Positions 21,059 to 30,898 of a DNA stretch of 64,000 nt are shown here, piece after piece (position 1 is the first letter of the stretch; each line of letters begins with the position of its first letter). A program made the position numbers and the translations under genes. The stretch spans positions 569,759 through 633,758 of the forward strand of contig NZ_LNYR01000012.1 of NCBI RefSeq assembly GCF_001467955.1, given 5' to 3'. Source of the DNA: Legionella quateirensis. GTDB taxonomy: Bacteria; Pseudomonadota; Gammaproteobacteria; Legionellales; Legionellaceae. Below the pieces are notes generated by a model that did not search any database, was not told where the DNA came from, and saw only the letters and a list, made by a program, of their open reading frames with translations.

Positions 21059-22162
21059 CTAAACACAAGATTGTATAAATTCAGATTGATGTGCATCATC
21101 ATCGTTTATAACAGGCTCATATTTATCCTGTAAGACCATTACGGCATCGAATATCTGTTCTACTTCCCCCTTTTCAGCCCAGAAACTCTGGAAAGCCAGA
21201 GGATAAGCACTTAATAACTCAGCCTTGGAAATTGATTGTTTGCCATCCAGTTGAGTCGATAGGTGCATTAATAAATCTGCTTTTTGAATATTCTTTTCAT
21301 TTTGAGGTGTCGAACTTGAATTAAGCAATTCAATTTTCCTGTTAATAATATCTTTTATATATACATGGGCTTGTGATAATTCCATTGATTTCAATACACT
21401 ACAGTACTCAATTTGACTAAATAAACGCTGGCTAGAAATACTAAGAGTAGCCCTGAGATCAGGAATGTCAGTTTTTATTGAAGAAAGATCCAGCTGGTCA
21501 ATAGTGATCACAATGGGTTTATTTAAATGGAAGAACTCTTTTATGGACAGCTTCCAATTATGGGGAATCATTCTCCAGACTAAATTTACCCCGGTTATAA
21601 GAAGTGCAGTAAGAGCACAGGCCGTACCCAGAACCGGAGCAACAGGAGTCAGCATAACAAAGGTAATCGCCCCGGAAACTGCAGTTAATAATCCCAAAAT
21701 AAACGCATTATTCAAAGAAGCCTGGATATAATGCATGCGTTGAACAGACCCGGATAAAGACTCATATGCTCTGTATGCATTAATACCCAGCATAATTCCC
21801 TGGTGCAATCCAGCTAAAACTACACTGCTCAAAAAGAGCCAGGGTCCTGCAGCAAAAGTAAGATTGAGGGCAGAGGCTATAACAGACCCATAAAGCGAAA
21901 CACTAGCAAGAACAGCACCCACTCCAGACATAATGAATCCAAACCATTTATCGAAATTCTTATTCTCAGCAAGTGCTAATTGATATCCGCTAATTGCCGC
22001 GGATAGAGTCAGCAAAATACCTATAAATGGAAGCATTACATAATAAAAAGGAGATCCACTAAATGCTGCGAACAAGCGTGAATCAGCCATAACACCAAAC
22101 AAACCTATATCCTGCACTTCCTTTGTGTAGGCTATTGCTTTCTGAACGATACCTAAAACCAT
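21059..22162 (-). CDS. Unknown multi-spanning membrane protein
   Basis: 367 residues. About six hydrophobic stretches in the first 200 residues (for example at 40-60, 72-95, 100-125, 150-170 and 175-195), then a soluble C-terminal half of about 165 residues with charged helices. No signal peptide, no family recognised. ATG 22162 follows GGTGAT and lies 14 bp after lysS, so it is likely read through from prfB-lysS. Helical soluble tail plus N-terminal membrane block would suit a Legionella effector that sits in host membranes, but a bacterial inner-membrane protein is just as possible. Confidence 0.65.
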   Translation of the reverse strand: MVLGIVQKAIAYTKEVQDIGLFGVMADSRLFAAFSGSPFYYVMLPFIGILLTLSAAISGYQLALAENKNFDKWFGFIMSGVGAVLASVSLYGSVIASALNLTFAAGPWLFLSSVVLAGLHQGIMLGINAYRAYESLSGSVQRMHYIQASLNNAFILGLLTAVSGAITFVMLTPVAPVLGTACALTALLITGVNLVWRMIPHNWKLSIKEFFHLNKPIVITIDQLDLSSIKTDIPDLRATLSISSQRLFSQIEYCSVLKSMELSQAHVYIKDIINRKIELLNSSSTPQNEKNIQKADLLMHLSTQLDGKQSISKAELLSAYPLAFQSFWAEKGEVEQIFDAVMVLQDKYEPVINDDDAHQSEFIQSCV

Positions 22163-22176
22163 AAATCACCGAAAAA

Positions 22177-23661
22177 TTACTGTCTTAAATGCGGAAATAA
22201 AATAACATCCCGAATGGATTGAGAATTAGTAAACAACATCACTAAACGATCTATTCCTATACCCTCTCCTGCAGTTGGTGGCAAACCGTATTCCAGTGCC
22301 TCAATATAATCACTGTCAAAATGCATTGCTTCCAGATCGCCAGCATCTTTTTCTTCAACCTGTTTTCTAAACCGTTCAGCTTGATCTTCCGCATCATTCA
22401 ACTCGGAGAAGCCATTGGCAATTTCTCGGCCAGCTATAAAAAACTCAAATCGATCAGTTACTTCAGGATCAGCATTACTACGTCTGGCCAATGGAGAGAT
22501 TTCCGTTGGATAGGCAGTAATGAATGTAGGTTGAAATAGCTGATGCTCAATTGTTTCTTCAAACACGATCATTTGCAATTTACCCAGTCCATCAGAATCC
22601 TTATAAGGCAAACTCAGACGATCCAGAATTGCTCTGCACCCCTCAATGTCTTCCAATTGCTCGGCTTTAATATCAGGATGATGTTTAAGAATTGCTTCTT
22701 TCACAGACATACGAGCAAAAGGCTGGTTAAAATCAAGGAGATGACCTTGATACTCAACCTGACGAGTACCTAATACTTTATCACATAAATAATGCAATAA
22801 TTCCTCAGTAAAATTCATCAGATCCTGATAATCAGCATAAGCCTGATAAAATTCAATCATAGTAAACTCAGGATTATGGCGTGTTGATATTCCTTCATTA
22901 CGAAAGTTGCGATTTATCTCATATACTCGTTCGAAACCACCAACAACCAATCGCTTTAAGTACAACTCCGGAGCGATTCTCAAATACATGGTCATATCCA
23001 GACTGTTATGGTGGGTAACGAAAGGACGAGCCACCGCACCCCCAGGAATTGGATGCATCATCGGCGTTTCAACTTCAAGATACTGATTATTATCCATAAA
23101 TTGTCTGAAGGACTGAATTAAACGTGAACGAATTAAAAAGGTTTTTCTACTGTCTTCATTAGCAATTAAATCGACATAACGTTTACGATATTTAACTTCC
23201 TGATCCGCTAAACCATGGAATTTATCAGGTAACGGTCGTAACGATTTGGTCAGCAGTTCCACATGTTCTGCATTCAAAGTGAGTTCACCAGTATTGGTTA
23301 TAAACAATTCACCTCTGACACCAACTATGTCTCCAAGATCCCAATGTTTAAATTGCTCATAGACTTCAGGAAGATCATTGGCTCTGATGTATACCTGAAT
23401 ACGGCCTGATACGTCCTGAATATGAAAGAAACTTGCTTTACCCATAATACGTCTAAGAACAATTCGTCCAGCAACGACTGCTTTAATTTGTTTTTGAGCC
23501 AAAGTATCTTTATCGTACTCACTGAATTCACTATTCAATTCCGCAGCAAGATTCTCCCTGCGAAATTGATTTGGAAAATTAAAACCACTTGTTCTTAACT
23601 CAGCTAATTTTTGTTTGCGAATATGATAAACTTCACTCTCATCTAAATGCTCATCAGTCAT
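22177..23661 (-). CDS. lysS: Lysyl-tRNA synthetase, class II
   Basis: Charges tRNA-Lys. 494 residues. N-terminal OB-fold anticodon-binding domain (about 55-145: [19 protein letters not shown]), then the class II core with motif 1 ([18 protein letters not shown]), motif 2 ([15 protein letters not shown]...[11 protein letters not shown]) and motif 3 ([14 protein letters not shown]). Starts one base after the prfB stop, the same prfB-lysS arrangement as in E. coli, so production follows translation of release factor 2. Confidence 0.97.
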   Translation of the reverse strand: MTDEHLDESEVYHIRKQKLAELRTSGFNFPNQFRRENLAAELNSEFSEYDKDTLAQKQIKAVVAGRIVLRRIMGKASFFHIQDVSGRIQVYIRANDLPEVYEQFKHWDLGDIVGVRGELFITNTGELTLNAEHVELLTKSLRPLPDKFHGLADQEVKYRKRYVDLIANEDSRKTFLIRSRLIQSFRQFMDNNQYLEVETPMMHPIPGGAVARPFVTHHNSLDMTMYLRIAPELYLKRLVVGGFERVYEINRNFRNEGISTRHNPEFTMIEFYQAYADYQDLMNFTEELLHYLCDKVLGTRQVEYQGHLLDFNQPFARMSVKEAILKHHPDIKAEQLEDIEGCRAILDRLSLPYKDSDGLGKLQMIVFEETIEHQLFQPTFITAYPTEISPLARRSNADPEVTDRFEFFIAGREIANGFSELNDAEDQAERFRKQVEEKDAGDLEAMHFDSDYIEALEYGLPPTAGEGIGIDRLVMLFTNSQSIRDVILFPHLRQ

Positions 23662-23662
23662 G

Positions 23663-24764
23663 CTACCCTACTCCTGCTTTTAAACTTGCTTCAATAAATT
23701 GATCCAGTGCTCCATCTAATACGGCCTGCGTATTACTTGTTTCAACACCAGTACGTAAATCTTTTACCCGCGATTGATCCAATACATACGATCGAATCTG
23801 GGAGCCCCATCCAATATCCGATTTCGTCGCTTCCAAAGCCTGTTGCTCCGCATTTTTCTTCTGCATTTCCAACTCATACAATTTTGCGCGCAACTGCTTG
23901 AATGCTTGATCTTTGTTCTTATGTTGACTTCTGTCATTCTGGCATTGTACTACAATTCCTGAAGGCATATGGGTAATACGAACCGCAGAATCGGTACGGT
24001 TAACGTGCTGTCCACCTGCACCTGACGCACGATAAGTATCGATACGTAAATCAGCCGGATTGATTTCAATCTCAATATCGTCATCAACTTCTGGTGAAAC
24101 AAATACCGCAGCAAAAGAAGTGTGTCGTCTGTTTCCTGAATCAAAAGGAGATTTACGGACTAGTCTGTGTACACCGGTTTCCGTTCTTAACCAACCAAAA
24201 GCATACTCACCCTTAAAATAGATTGTAGCACTTTTTATACCGGCAACTTCACCAGGAGAACATTCGATCAGTTCGGTAACAAAGCCGTGTTGTTCCCCCC
24301 AGCGCAAAAACATTCTCAATAACATTTCAGCCCAATCCTGAGCTTCTGTTCCACCAGAACCGGATTGAATATCAAGATAGGCATTTGAATTATCCATTCT
24401 TCCGGAGAACATTCTTCTGAACTCTAAACCGGCTACCTGTTGCTCTATGCCTTTAACTTCCTCACCAATTTCATTAATGGTTTGTTCGTCGTTCTCTTCT
24501 TTGGCAAGTTCAAATAACTCTGTTAGATCAATAACAGATTGTCCTAATTCAGATAATGAAAGTACAACGGCTTCCAATTGTGTTTTTTCTCGCCCTAATG
24601 CTTGCGCTTGTTCAGGATTATCCCAAACAGTTGGAGATTCTAATTCTCGTATTACTTCTTCCAGACGTTCGTTTTTAGCTTCAAAGTCAAAGGTACCCCC
24701 TAAGCGATTCAATACGCTTATCGAGATCGATCAAACTAAGGCTGATTTGATTCACTTCCAACAT
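23663..24764 (-). CDS. prfB: Peptide chain release factor 2, with programmed +1 frameshift
   Basis: Reads UAA and UGA stops. The message starts at ATG 24764 and runs 25 codons to CTT TGA (UGA at 24689-24687). A Shine-Dalgarno-like AGGGGG (24701-24696) sits just upstream. Slipping +1 past the T continues into the long frame from 24688 to 23663, giving a 366-residue protein. This is the autoregulatory frameshift known from E. coli prfB: scarce RF2 favours slipping, plentiful RF2 terminates. The long part carries the GGQ loop ([15 protein letters not shown]) and the SPF-type codon-recognition tripeptide ([15 protein letters not shown]). Confidence 0.96.
24690..24701 (-). promoter_or_regulatory. 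prfB: prfB frameshift-stimulating site
   Basis: AGGGGG-TAC-CTT followed by TGA-C on the minus strand: internal Shine-Dalgarno-like block three bases from the slippery CTT codon, the same geometry as the E. coli site. Confidence 0.9.
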
Positions 24765-24958
24765 AAGTGTCTCTCTAAAATAAAGAGGTGATTTTACCGT
24801 GAAAGTCAGTTTCTAGCTATAGGAAGTGACGTGTAAGTACAATAAAGAATTGATATTGATGAATCTGTTTTATTAAAGAACCTGATAGAAACATCATGAT
24901 GCTGCGCAATGCAACATCATGACTGTCCCTGCTCTTAAAAAAACAGCAAAAAAACGGA

Positions 24959-25798
24959 CTATAAACAGAATTTGGTTTTCGACTCAAAACATTGATGGGC
25001 AAAATCAACATTTAACATAGGAGTGAACAGTTGCGGTTCTTTGTTCATAATGAACATACGATGAGGCTCTAACAGAACATAATTTGACGAAGCTAATACC
25101 TGTTTATAAATGTCGGCCGATCCTGGAAAAAACCAATGTTCCAGGAAGGGTAAAATCACTTTAGGCTCATAACTGTAAAATCGCAGTCTGATATCATCTA
25201 TTAATTCTTTTTTCATTTGATAATTACTGGCAAAAAGAAGATTGGTTGTATCGGATCTGTAAACCAGTAAATTAGGATCGTCACGCCCTTCTTTATATCC
25301 TGAAGAAATTTTTAAGGAAACAATCAATTCTTTAGCACTTTCAACCGTAAATGGTACACCATAGATTTCAGCACCTTTCATGCTCTCAAGCCAGTCCGTT
25401 AACTCACTGACTGCTTTATCATTAACCGGATCAAAATAACTGGAAATAATAAATTGATTGGCCATTTCGGTTTTAGGATCATAGCCACAGTAGCTGTAAC
25501 TGTTAATATAATACATCCCGGAATGTGACAGATAATCAAGATACAGTTGCTCGATTTCTCTGAATACTTCGTCACAAGTAGTATTTGGAGTATCAATAGT
25601 GCCAACAACCCGTACTATTTGGGTAGGGTAGTTTATTGTTCTGTCATTAGACAATGACTGTTCAGAATTGGTATAATGCCTGGTTATTCCATTTTTTCCC
25701 TGCACAACAGTAACTTGATCATCCAAAACTGGATTGGCGCTCTGGGCAAACACCGGCATTACTGCAATCAATAGCAATAAACTGTGAATTAATTTCAT
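24959..25798 (-). CDS. Unknown exported protein
   Basis: 279 residues beginning with a clear signal peptide (KLIHSLLLLIAVMPVFAQS, cleavage near residue 19), so periplasmic, outer-surface or secreted. Four cysteines remain (in TTCDEV, SYCGY, HQCFES and the C-terminal KFCL), enough for two disulfides. No family recognised. ATG 25798 has GGAT ten bases upstream. Lies alone between prfB and the TPR protein, with an AT-rich gap on the prfB side. Confidence 0.6.
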   Translation of the reverse strand: MKLIHSLLLLIAVMPVFAQSANPVLDDQVTVVQGKNGITRHYTNSEQSLSNDRTINYPTQIVRVVGTIDTPNTTCDEVFREIEQLYLDYLSHSGMYYINSYSYCGYDPKTEMANQFIISSYFDPVNDKAVSELTDWLESMKGAEIYGVPFTVESAKELIVSLKISSGYKEGRDDPNLLVYRSDTTNLLFASNYQMKKELIDDIRLRFYSYEPKVILPFLEHWFFPGSADIYKQVLASSNYVLLEPHRMFIMNKEPQLFTPMLNVDFAHQCFESKTKFCL

Positions 25799-25937
25799 TA
25801 TCAAATCCATTTAATTGAGACAGAAGCACTATATCAAATTAAAAAATCAGCAACAAGTTCACGTTTTTAGGAACAATAGCTCTGACTGATTTCATAGTGC
25901 TTCAAAACAATTAATCCCTATTGAATAGGTTGCATTA

Positions 25938-26026
25938 TTAGGGGCTGTTGATATTTGCGATTTCGACGTCCCGCGAACACGTCGCGGGTTGTTGGAAATA
26001 AATTGATGAATTGTCAACACATCCTA
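25938..26026. repeat. MITE-like repeat, copy 4
   Basis: TTAGGGGCTGTTGATATTTGC on the left, a core with CCCGCGAACACGTCGCGGG, and TTGATGAATTGTCAACACATCCTA on the right: one of the most complete short copies. The last three bases (26024-26026) supply the stop codon of the upstream TPR gene. Confidence 0.75.
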
Positions 26027-28657
26027 GTCTAAACCAATTTTTATTGTATTGCTTTCTTGTACCTCAGCAGGATGCAACTCGCTATTAAACGTAACTGTAT
26101 TAAAAAACAAGTCTCTCGCTCCAACACCATAAACAGGTATCATCCTGACAGGTAAATCAGGATATTCTAAAGTCGTACAGTCAATCGCTGCGGCCTGTTT
26201 ACTTCTTGGAGTTTCCTTTTCAGTAATGAAGTCATCCGGATTATCAGCCATTAATATCGGATCTGCCTTCATAGTTGCTACAAAAAATTGATCAATTAAC
26301 TCATGAGTAATTTGAGCCATCAGAATATTGGTATTGCTTTGCATCTGTATGAAGTTGTTGTCTTTGCTATCTATTACCGGATCATTATGTTCAAGCGCAT
26401 TTCTTAAAGCGATAAAACACGGTAAACGGACTGGCAATTGAGGATGTATCACTTCCAATGCCTCAAGACCATCGAGTTTATTCATGATACTGACTATCTG
26501 AGTTATTAAATAGGAGCAACTTAATAATACTTCGACATCAGACGTTATAAGAGACTTAACAACCTCGGCAGATGTAGTATCATCAAAATTAACACCTGAA
26601 TCGATCAGAATTTTTCTTAGAAATTCAAACCGCGACTGCAAGGTATGCAACAACGATCGTACTGACATCTTTTCCGGTTTATGTAATTGGTCATAAGATG
26701 TAAAACCCAAAGCTCGGAGATGGGGATAATCATTTTGCATCACCGTTTTTTTGGTATTGAGCAATGCCTGTTCTTCTGCTTTTCTTTCTGCGGATTTTTG
26801 TTTTATAAAATTATTTTTAAGTTCAGTGTATTTTTTGGAGGCCGTTTTCAATGTTTTTTTAATTATTGCCTGTCTTACAGCAGGGGTCGAAAGATCTTTT
26901 GTTTCATCAAAGGACAATTGCTCCATTGGTATTTCTCCACGGAGCATACTGCATACTTTTTTATAATATTGAGAGTTCTTATTAATCGAATCTAAAAATT
27001 TTGTAAGAGTTTGATTTTCGAGCAATGGAACAGAAGGAACAAAGGTTTGGGGATTAAAGGGTACTGGTTGCTTATAATAATCCTTTACTCTATTCCAGTA
27101 CGTTGTCATGGAGCCTTTCCATACTTTAAATGGAGACGTCACATCAGGTAAGGTGTTAAATTGCATTTGTCTGTTCTTTATCACCTGATATATTTTATCC
27201 CTTAAATGGTTCAATTCCTTATAAAGATCAATTATTTGTGCGTTATTATGTTCCAGTTCAAAGATATGAGCGAATGAATGCAGATCTTCAAGATGAGACA
27301 ATCCATTTCTGATTTCATTAAGCAATTCAGCATCAACATAATCTATAGTGTCTAACTGATTCCCCCAACCTCTTCGAGTAAAGACTTCACCAACCATTTG
27401 TATCCGACGAATTAAAGCCAGTTTACTTTTTAAATTACCCACCAAACTGTCTTCTGTAGGTGTGAGCAATAACAAATGCACTAATGGGGATATTTCACAA
27501 GGTTGCGCACCATCAATATGATGCACATAGGTTTTTTGATCCATTGGGGCTGGAAGTAATGCGGTTAAACGAGCAAATTGATACGTATGTTTAAAATACC
27601 ATAGTAGCGGTTTCAAATTAGGTAATTCTTCCAGAGGTTTGATACTGTTTAGTGGGTCAATCAGATTCGCTTGAACGGTAGTGAAAAAGTGATAAAGACG
27701 ATGCAAATCTTCTTTAAGCAGATCCGGAATAACAACCTTAACCAGACAATTATCTATCATGAGTGATTTTTGAAACTCATTATATAACATTATTGAAGCA
27801 TCGCTCTCCCCATGATTAACGGGATACATAAAAGGTACGGAACTGTCTTCTTCGGAATCGCGAAAAAAAGTACTACAAAACTCCAGGAAGTACCATGAAT
27901 TAGCACCCCACGGTAAGAAATCCAATAAGGCTCCCCGTTTCTCTCTGGGAAGTTGATGAATGGTTTCAAAAATCATACGAAGTATAACTTGTGATTCATC
28001 CAAAAACACATCATCTTCAAGGTTGCCCAATACCTCCAGCGCATAATTGTCAATACTGGCTGAAATATTTTGAGGATTGAATTTATTTATCACAAATTTT
28101 GCAACATTGTTCCCAACATATTTGAATCTCTTTTGTATTGCCTCAGTTGTTGATCCTAGTAGTGACGCGTTTGCAAATGGGAAATGTTTGTTATCTGCAG
28201 AATAATATTTGAAGCTGAATCTCATTAATGAAAGAATCCATTCAATTTTTTTATTGTAATCAAAGTCTTTTATTTTTTGATGATTTCGTCGTAAATCATT
28301 GAACTCATTTTGATATTGTGGTGTACAATAAACATCCCTGAGCACTTGAACAGAAGGTTTTTTTAACTCCTCCAGCTCTTCAGGACTAAAATTTCTTGCT
28401 TCATAACAGATCAAGTTAATTTTCAGAGTTGCCCTGACTTCGTATACAGGATAACTGTCAGCCACCTTCTCAAAAATATAAACAGCTTCCGCATATTCTT
28501 TTTTAGCCAAATGAACAAGACCCTTGGTATACCAGGCAATATCGCTATCAGGAGAAAGTTTAAAGGCTTCTTGAAGTTTTGCTTCAGCCTTTTCATAACG
28601 TTTTTGATTTAGGAAACGTTCAGCTGCTTTAACTAATTTTTTTGCTTTATCTTTCAT
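26024..28657 (-). CDS. Large TPR protein of unknown function, possible effector
   Basis: 877 residues, no signal peptide. Residues 1-110 form about three tetratricopeptide repeats (AAERFLNQKRYEKAEAKLQ and KGLVHLAKKEYAEAVYIFE are typical A helices). The rest is mostly helical, with a long central region, an Arg/Lys/Glu-rich coiled stretch (about 590-625) and a C-terminal segment ending KIGLD. No catalytic motif seen. TPR-containing cytosolic giants are common among Dot/Icm substrates, so this is a candidate, unproven. The stop codon TAG lies inside the end of a MITE-like repeat, so the natural C-terminus may have been changed. Confidence 0.65.
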   Translation of the reverse strand: MKDKAKKLVKAAERFLNQKRYEKAEAKLQEAFKLSPDSDIAWYTKGLVHLAKKEYAEAVYIFEKVADSYPVYEVRATLKINLICYEARNFSPEELEELKKPSVQVLRDVYCTPQYQNEFNDLRRNHQKIKDFDYNKKIEWILSLMRFSFKYYSADNKHFPFANASLLGSTTEAIQKRFKYVGNNVAKFVINKFNPQNISASIDNYALEVLGNLEDDVFLDESQVILRMIFETIHQLPREKRGALLDFLPWGANSWYFLEFCSTFFRDSEEDSSVPFMYPVNHGESDASIMLYNEFQKSLMIDNCLVKVVIPDLLKEDLHRLYHFFTTVQANLIDPLNSIKPLEELPNLKPLLWYFKHTYQFARLTALLPAPMDQKTYVHHIDGAQPCEISPLVHLLLLTPTEDSLVGNLKSKLALIRRIQMVGEVFTRRGWGNQLDTIDYVDAELLNEIRNGLSHLEDLHSFAHIFELEHNNAQIIDLYKELNHLRDKIYQVIKNRQMQFNTLPDVTSPFKVWKGSMTTYWNRVKDYYKQPVPFNPQTFVPSVPLLENQTLTKFLDSINKNSQYYKKVCSMLRGEIPMEQLSFDETKDLSTPAVRQAIIKKTLKTASKKYTELKNNFIKQKSAERKAEEQALLNTKKTVMQNDYPHLRALGFTSYDQLHKPEKMSVRSLLHTLQSRFEFLRKILIDSGVNFDDTTSAEVVKSLITSDVEVLLSCSYLITQIVSIMNKLDGLEALEVIHPQLPVRLPCFIALRNALEHNDPVIDSKDNNFIQMQSNTNILMAQITHELIDQFFVATMKADPILMADNPDDFITEKETPRSKQAAAIDCTTLEYPDLPVRMIPVYGVGARDLFFNTVTFNSELHPAEVQESNTIKIGLD

Positions 28658-28840
28658 TGATAATTCCGAGCTCCAATTGAGTCATAATTAGACATAGAGG
28701 ACATAAAATATCATAGTAGTTAAAATATTACAACAATAAAAACACGGTATATAGCGATATGATGAATGACAACCTTATAGAAATTGAAATTAAGTTGAAT
28801 CAATGATCTTTTTTAAAAAGTGAGGTGCTATCAGGAGTAA

Positions 28841-28888
28841 ATCTCTAGGCATTGAGAATAAGTTGATAACGTGTCAACACAGCCTAAA
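28841..28888. repeat. MITE-like repeat, decayed end
   Basis: GAGAATAAGTTGATAACGTG followed by TCAACACAGCCTAAAG resembles the right end of the family (AATAAATTGATGAATTGTCAACACATCCTA) with several changes; no left end. Confidence 0.45.
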
Positions 28889-28939
28889 GTGAATTTAAAG
28901 AATGGTATACTAGTAAATCAATCACCGAACTAATGAACA

Positions 28940-29338
28940 TCAGGTTGCCCTGATAGCAGCACGATAAGCCTGCAAATTCATTAACAACTCAGCCTCTGCA
29001 TTTGATAAATGACAGCTGTTCACAATTTCCTCCTGGTTCCCACCCATTTCCAGTATACGTAACGCATGCTGATATCCTCCATCATTATCTCTGATGTTTT
29101 CCAGATTTTGTAATTGATTATCCATACTGATCAGCTGTTCGTTAATTTCTTTTAATTGTTTTGAGAACAATAAATCGGCATTAATCAATACAGGATGATC
29201 TCGAGATATCTGTTCTGAAGTTTTTTCCAAAACACCTAATTGTTCCTTAAGAGCTATGAGTTGTTTGCGTTGGTTTAATAAATAATGTCCAATAAACATC
29301 AAAATCAGAACATTTATACATAAAATAGCTGTGATCAT
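28940..29338 (-). CDS. Flagellar-locus DUF2802-type protein
   Basis: 132 residues: one N-terminal membrane helix (2-20), a coiled coil (about 22-90) and a C-terminal segment with LLMNLQAYRAA. Size, layout and position after motD fit the DUF2802 family seen next to the stator genes of polar flagella in gammaproteobacteria. Function unknown; a stator or cell-pole accessory would fit. Overlaps motD by 4 bp and closes the flagellar operon. Confidence 0.65.
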   Translation of the reverse strand: MITAILCINVLILMFIGHYLLNQRKQLIALKEQLGVLEKTSEQISRDHPVLINADLLFSKQLKEINEQLISMDNQLQNLENIRDNDGGYQHALRILEMGGNQEEIVNSCHLSNAEAELLMNLQAYRAAIRAT

Positions 29339-30141
29339 TTCAATTCCTTTTTGTCCGTATCTTGTTGTTTCAGCGGCGCAGTCAGTAGTGGGGCTCCAAA
29401 ACTGACATTATGCGTTTGCCCCATTTCAGGATTTATCAGCCTGTCGATTTTTCGATTCGCAGCGATTATTATATTAACTCTTCGATTTAAACTTCTACCC
29501 ACTTCAGTCAAATTATCACTTATAGGGTATTGATCTCCATATCCAGTAACCAGGATACGCCCTGTATCAATTCCATAACCATTTAAAATTCTTCCGACTG
29601 TAGCCGCTCTGGTCGCCGAAAGCTCCCAATTGGATGGATATTGCGGCGTTTCGATCGGTACGTTATCAGTATACCCTTCAATCACAACAGGATATGGATA
29701 AGTCTTAATCTTTTCAGCTAATTGCATCAATTTAATTAATGCTTCCGGTTTTAATTCTGCTTCACCGGAGTCAAATAAAGAACCGGCTTTTATCTGTAGT
29801 TCTATCCATCCATCCTGTCGGTTAATTTTATAATTACCGTCCTCCAAAGTGGCCAAAGACTTACTTAACTCATCAAGTCCATCATTATAAGTACCTTTTG
29901 TTTTTTTTTCTTCGGGACCATCTTTCATTACATCAGTCGATTGAGTAGCCTTATTTTTATCTTTTTTATCAAATGCGGATTTCATCCCGTCAGACAAAGA
30001 TTTATATTTTGAAATATTTACTGAAGAAATGGCGTACATCACCACAAAAAAGGCAAACAATAAAGTAATAAAATCCGCATAAGAAACCACCCATCTGTGG
30101 TTATCTACATGCTCTTCTGGTTTATTTCGTCTTGATTTCAT
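29335..30141 (-). CDS. motD: Flagellar stator protein MotD (MotB family)
   Basis: Anchors the stator to peptidoglycan and carries the proton-accepting Asp. 268 residues: N-terminal membrane helix with SYADFITLLFAFFVVMYA (Asp23 is the proton site), a Lys/Asp-rich linker (about 50-90) and a C-terminal OmpA-like domain (about 110-235) with NWELSATRAATVGRIL and GRSLNRRVNII. The sequence around the helix resembles MotD of Pseudomonas more than MotB; Legionella annotations often call it MotB. Overlaps motC by 20 bp. Confidence 0.93.
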   Translation of the reverse strand: MKSRRNKPEEHVDNHRWVVSYADFITLLFAFFVVMYAISSVNISKYKSLSDGMKSAFDKKDKNKATQSTDVMKDGPEEKKTKGTYNDGLDELSKSLATLEDGNYKINRQDGWIELQIKAGSLFDSGEAELKPEALIKLMQLAEKIKTYPYPVVIEGYTDNVPIETPQYPSNWELSATRAATVGRILNGYGIDTGRILVTGYGDQYPISDNLTEVGRSLNRRVNIIIAANRKIDRLINPEMGQTHNVSFGAPLLTAPLKQQDTDKKELK

Positions 30142-30889
30142 GATGCTTGTGCCGCCCGAAATTGTTAAGTTTCAACTCCAACATATTAGGACTTTCGCCA
30201 CTCGCTATTGCCACCAAACCTTCCAAAATCATCTCATCAAAATGCACCTTATGAGAAATACAACTTTTTAATTTATTTGCCATGGGAAGAAATATAAGAT
30301 TGGCAAGCCCTACGCCGTAAATTGTAGCAACGAAAGCAACTGCGATTCCCAGACCAAGCTCACTGGGATCTGCCAGATTTCTCATGACCTGGATCAAACC
30401 AATTACGGCCCCAAGAATTCCTATTGTAGGACTATATCCCCCCATACTTTCAAATACATGCGCGGCACGTAAATCCTGATGTTCATTTCGCTCGATCTCA
30501 GTTTCCAAAACCTGTCTTATCGTTTGTTTATCAACACCTATAACCAATAACTCCAGGCCCTTACTAATCAAGGGATTTGTTTCAACGTCAAGATGATCCT
30601 CCAGAGATAACAATCCAAGCTGACGCGCTTTCCTTGCCATATCAATCAACAAGGATCTACATTCTTCAAAATCAAGTTTAGGAGGTTTGAATATCCAGGG
30701 TAAGACCCTAAATGCCCTTTTAAACGTAACCATTGGTGTTTGCACCATGACAGCACCAAGAGTTCCTCCCAAGACGATTAACAACGCGGACAAATTAAGT
30801 AAGGAGTTAATGTCTCCTCCTTCATGAATTTGGCCAATGATAATCGCCAGAAAACCAGTAAGTAAACCTATTAAAGTTAATGCATCCAT
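30122..30889 (-). CDS. motC: Flagellar stator protein MotC (MotA family)
   Basis: Proton-channel partner of MotD that pushes on FliG. 255 residues with four membrane helices (two near 3-50, two near 150-205) and a large cytoplasmic loop between. Conserved blocks are the FEGGD-like IHEGGDINSLLN start, GGTLGAVMVQTP, ESMGGYSPTIGILGAVIGLI and FVATIYGVGLANLIFLP. Best match in style is MotC; may be labelled motA in Legionella. Ten bp after fliA. Confidence 0.93.
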   Translation of the reverse strand: MDALTLIGLLTGFLAIIIGQIHEGGDINSLLNLSALLIVLGGTLGAVMVQTPMVTFKRAFRVLPWIFKPPKLDFEECRSLLIDMARKARQLGLLSLEDHLDVETNPLISKGLELLVIGVDKQTIRQVLETEIERNEHQDLRAAHVFESMGGYSPTIGILGAVIGLIQVMRNLADPSELGLGIAVAFVATIYGVGLANLIFLPMANKLKSCISHKVHFDEMILEGLVAIASGESPNMLELKLNNFGRHKHHEIKTK

Positions 30890-30898
30890 TGTTATTCT

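Noticed and set aside
24880..24930. Hairpin CATGATG...CATCATG downstream of the 24959 gene
   Set aside because: No T tract and a mismatch in the stem; not enough for a terminator call.
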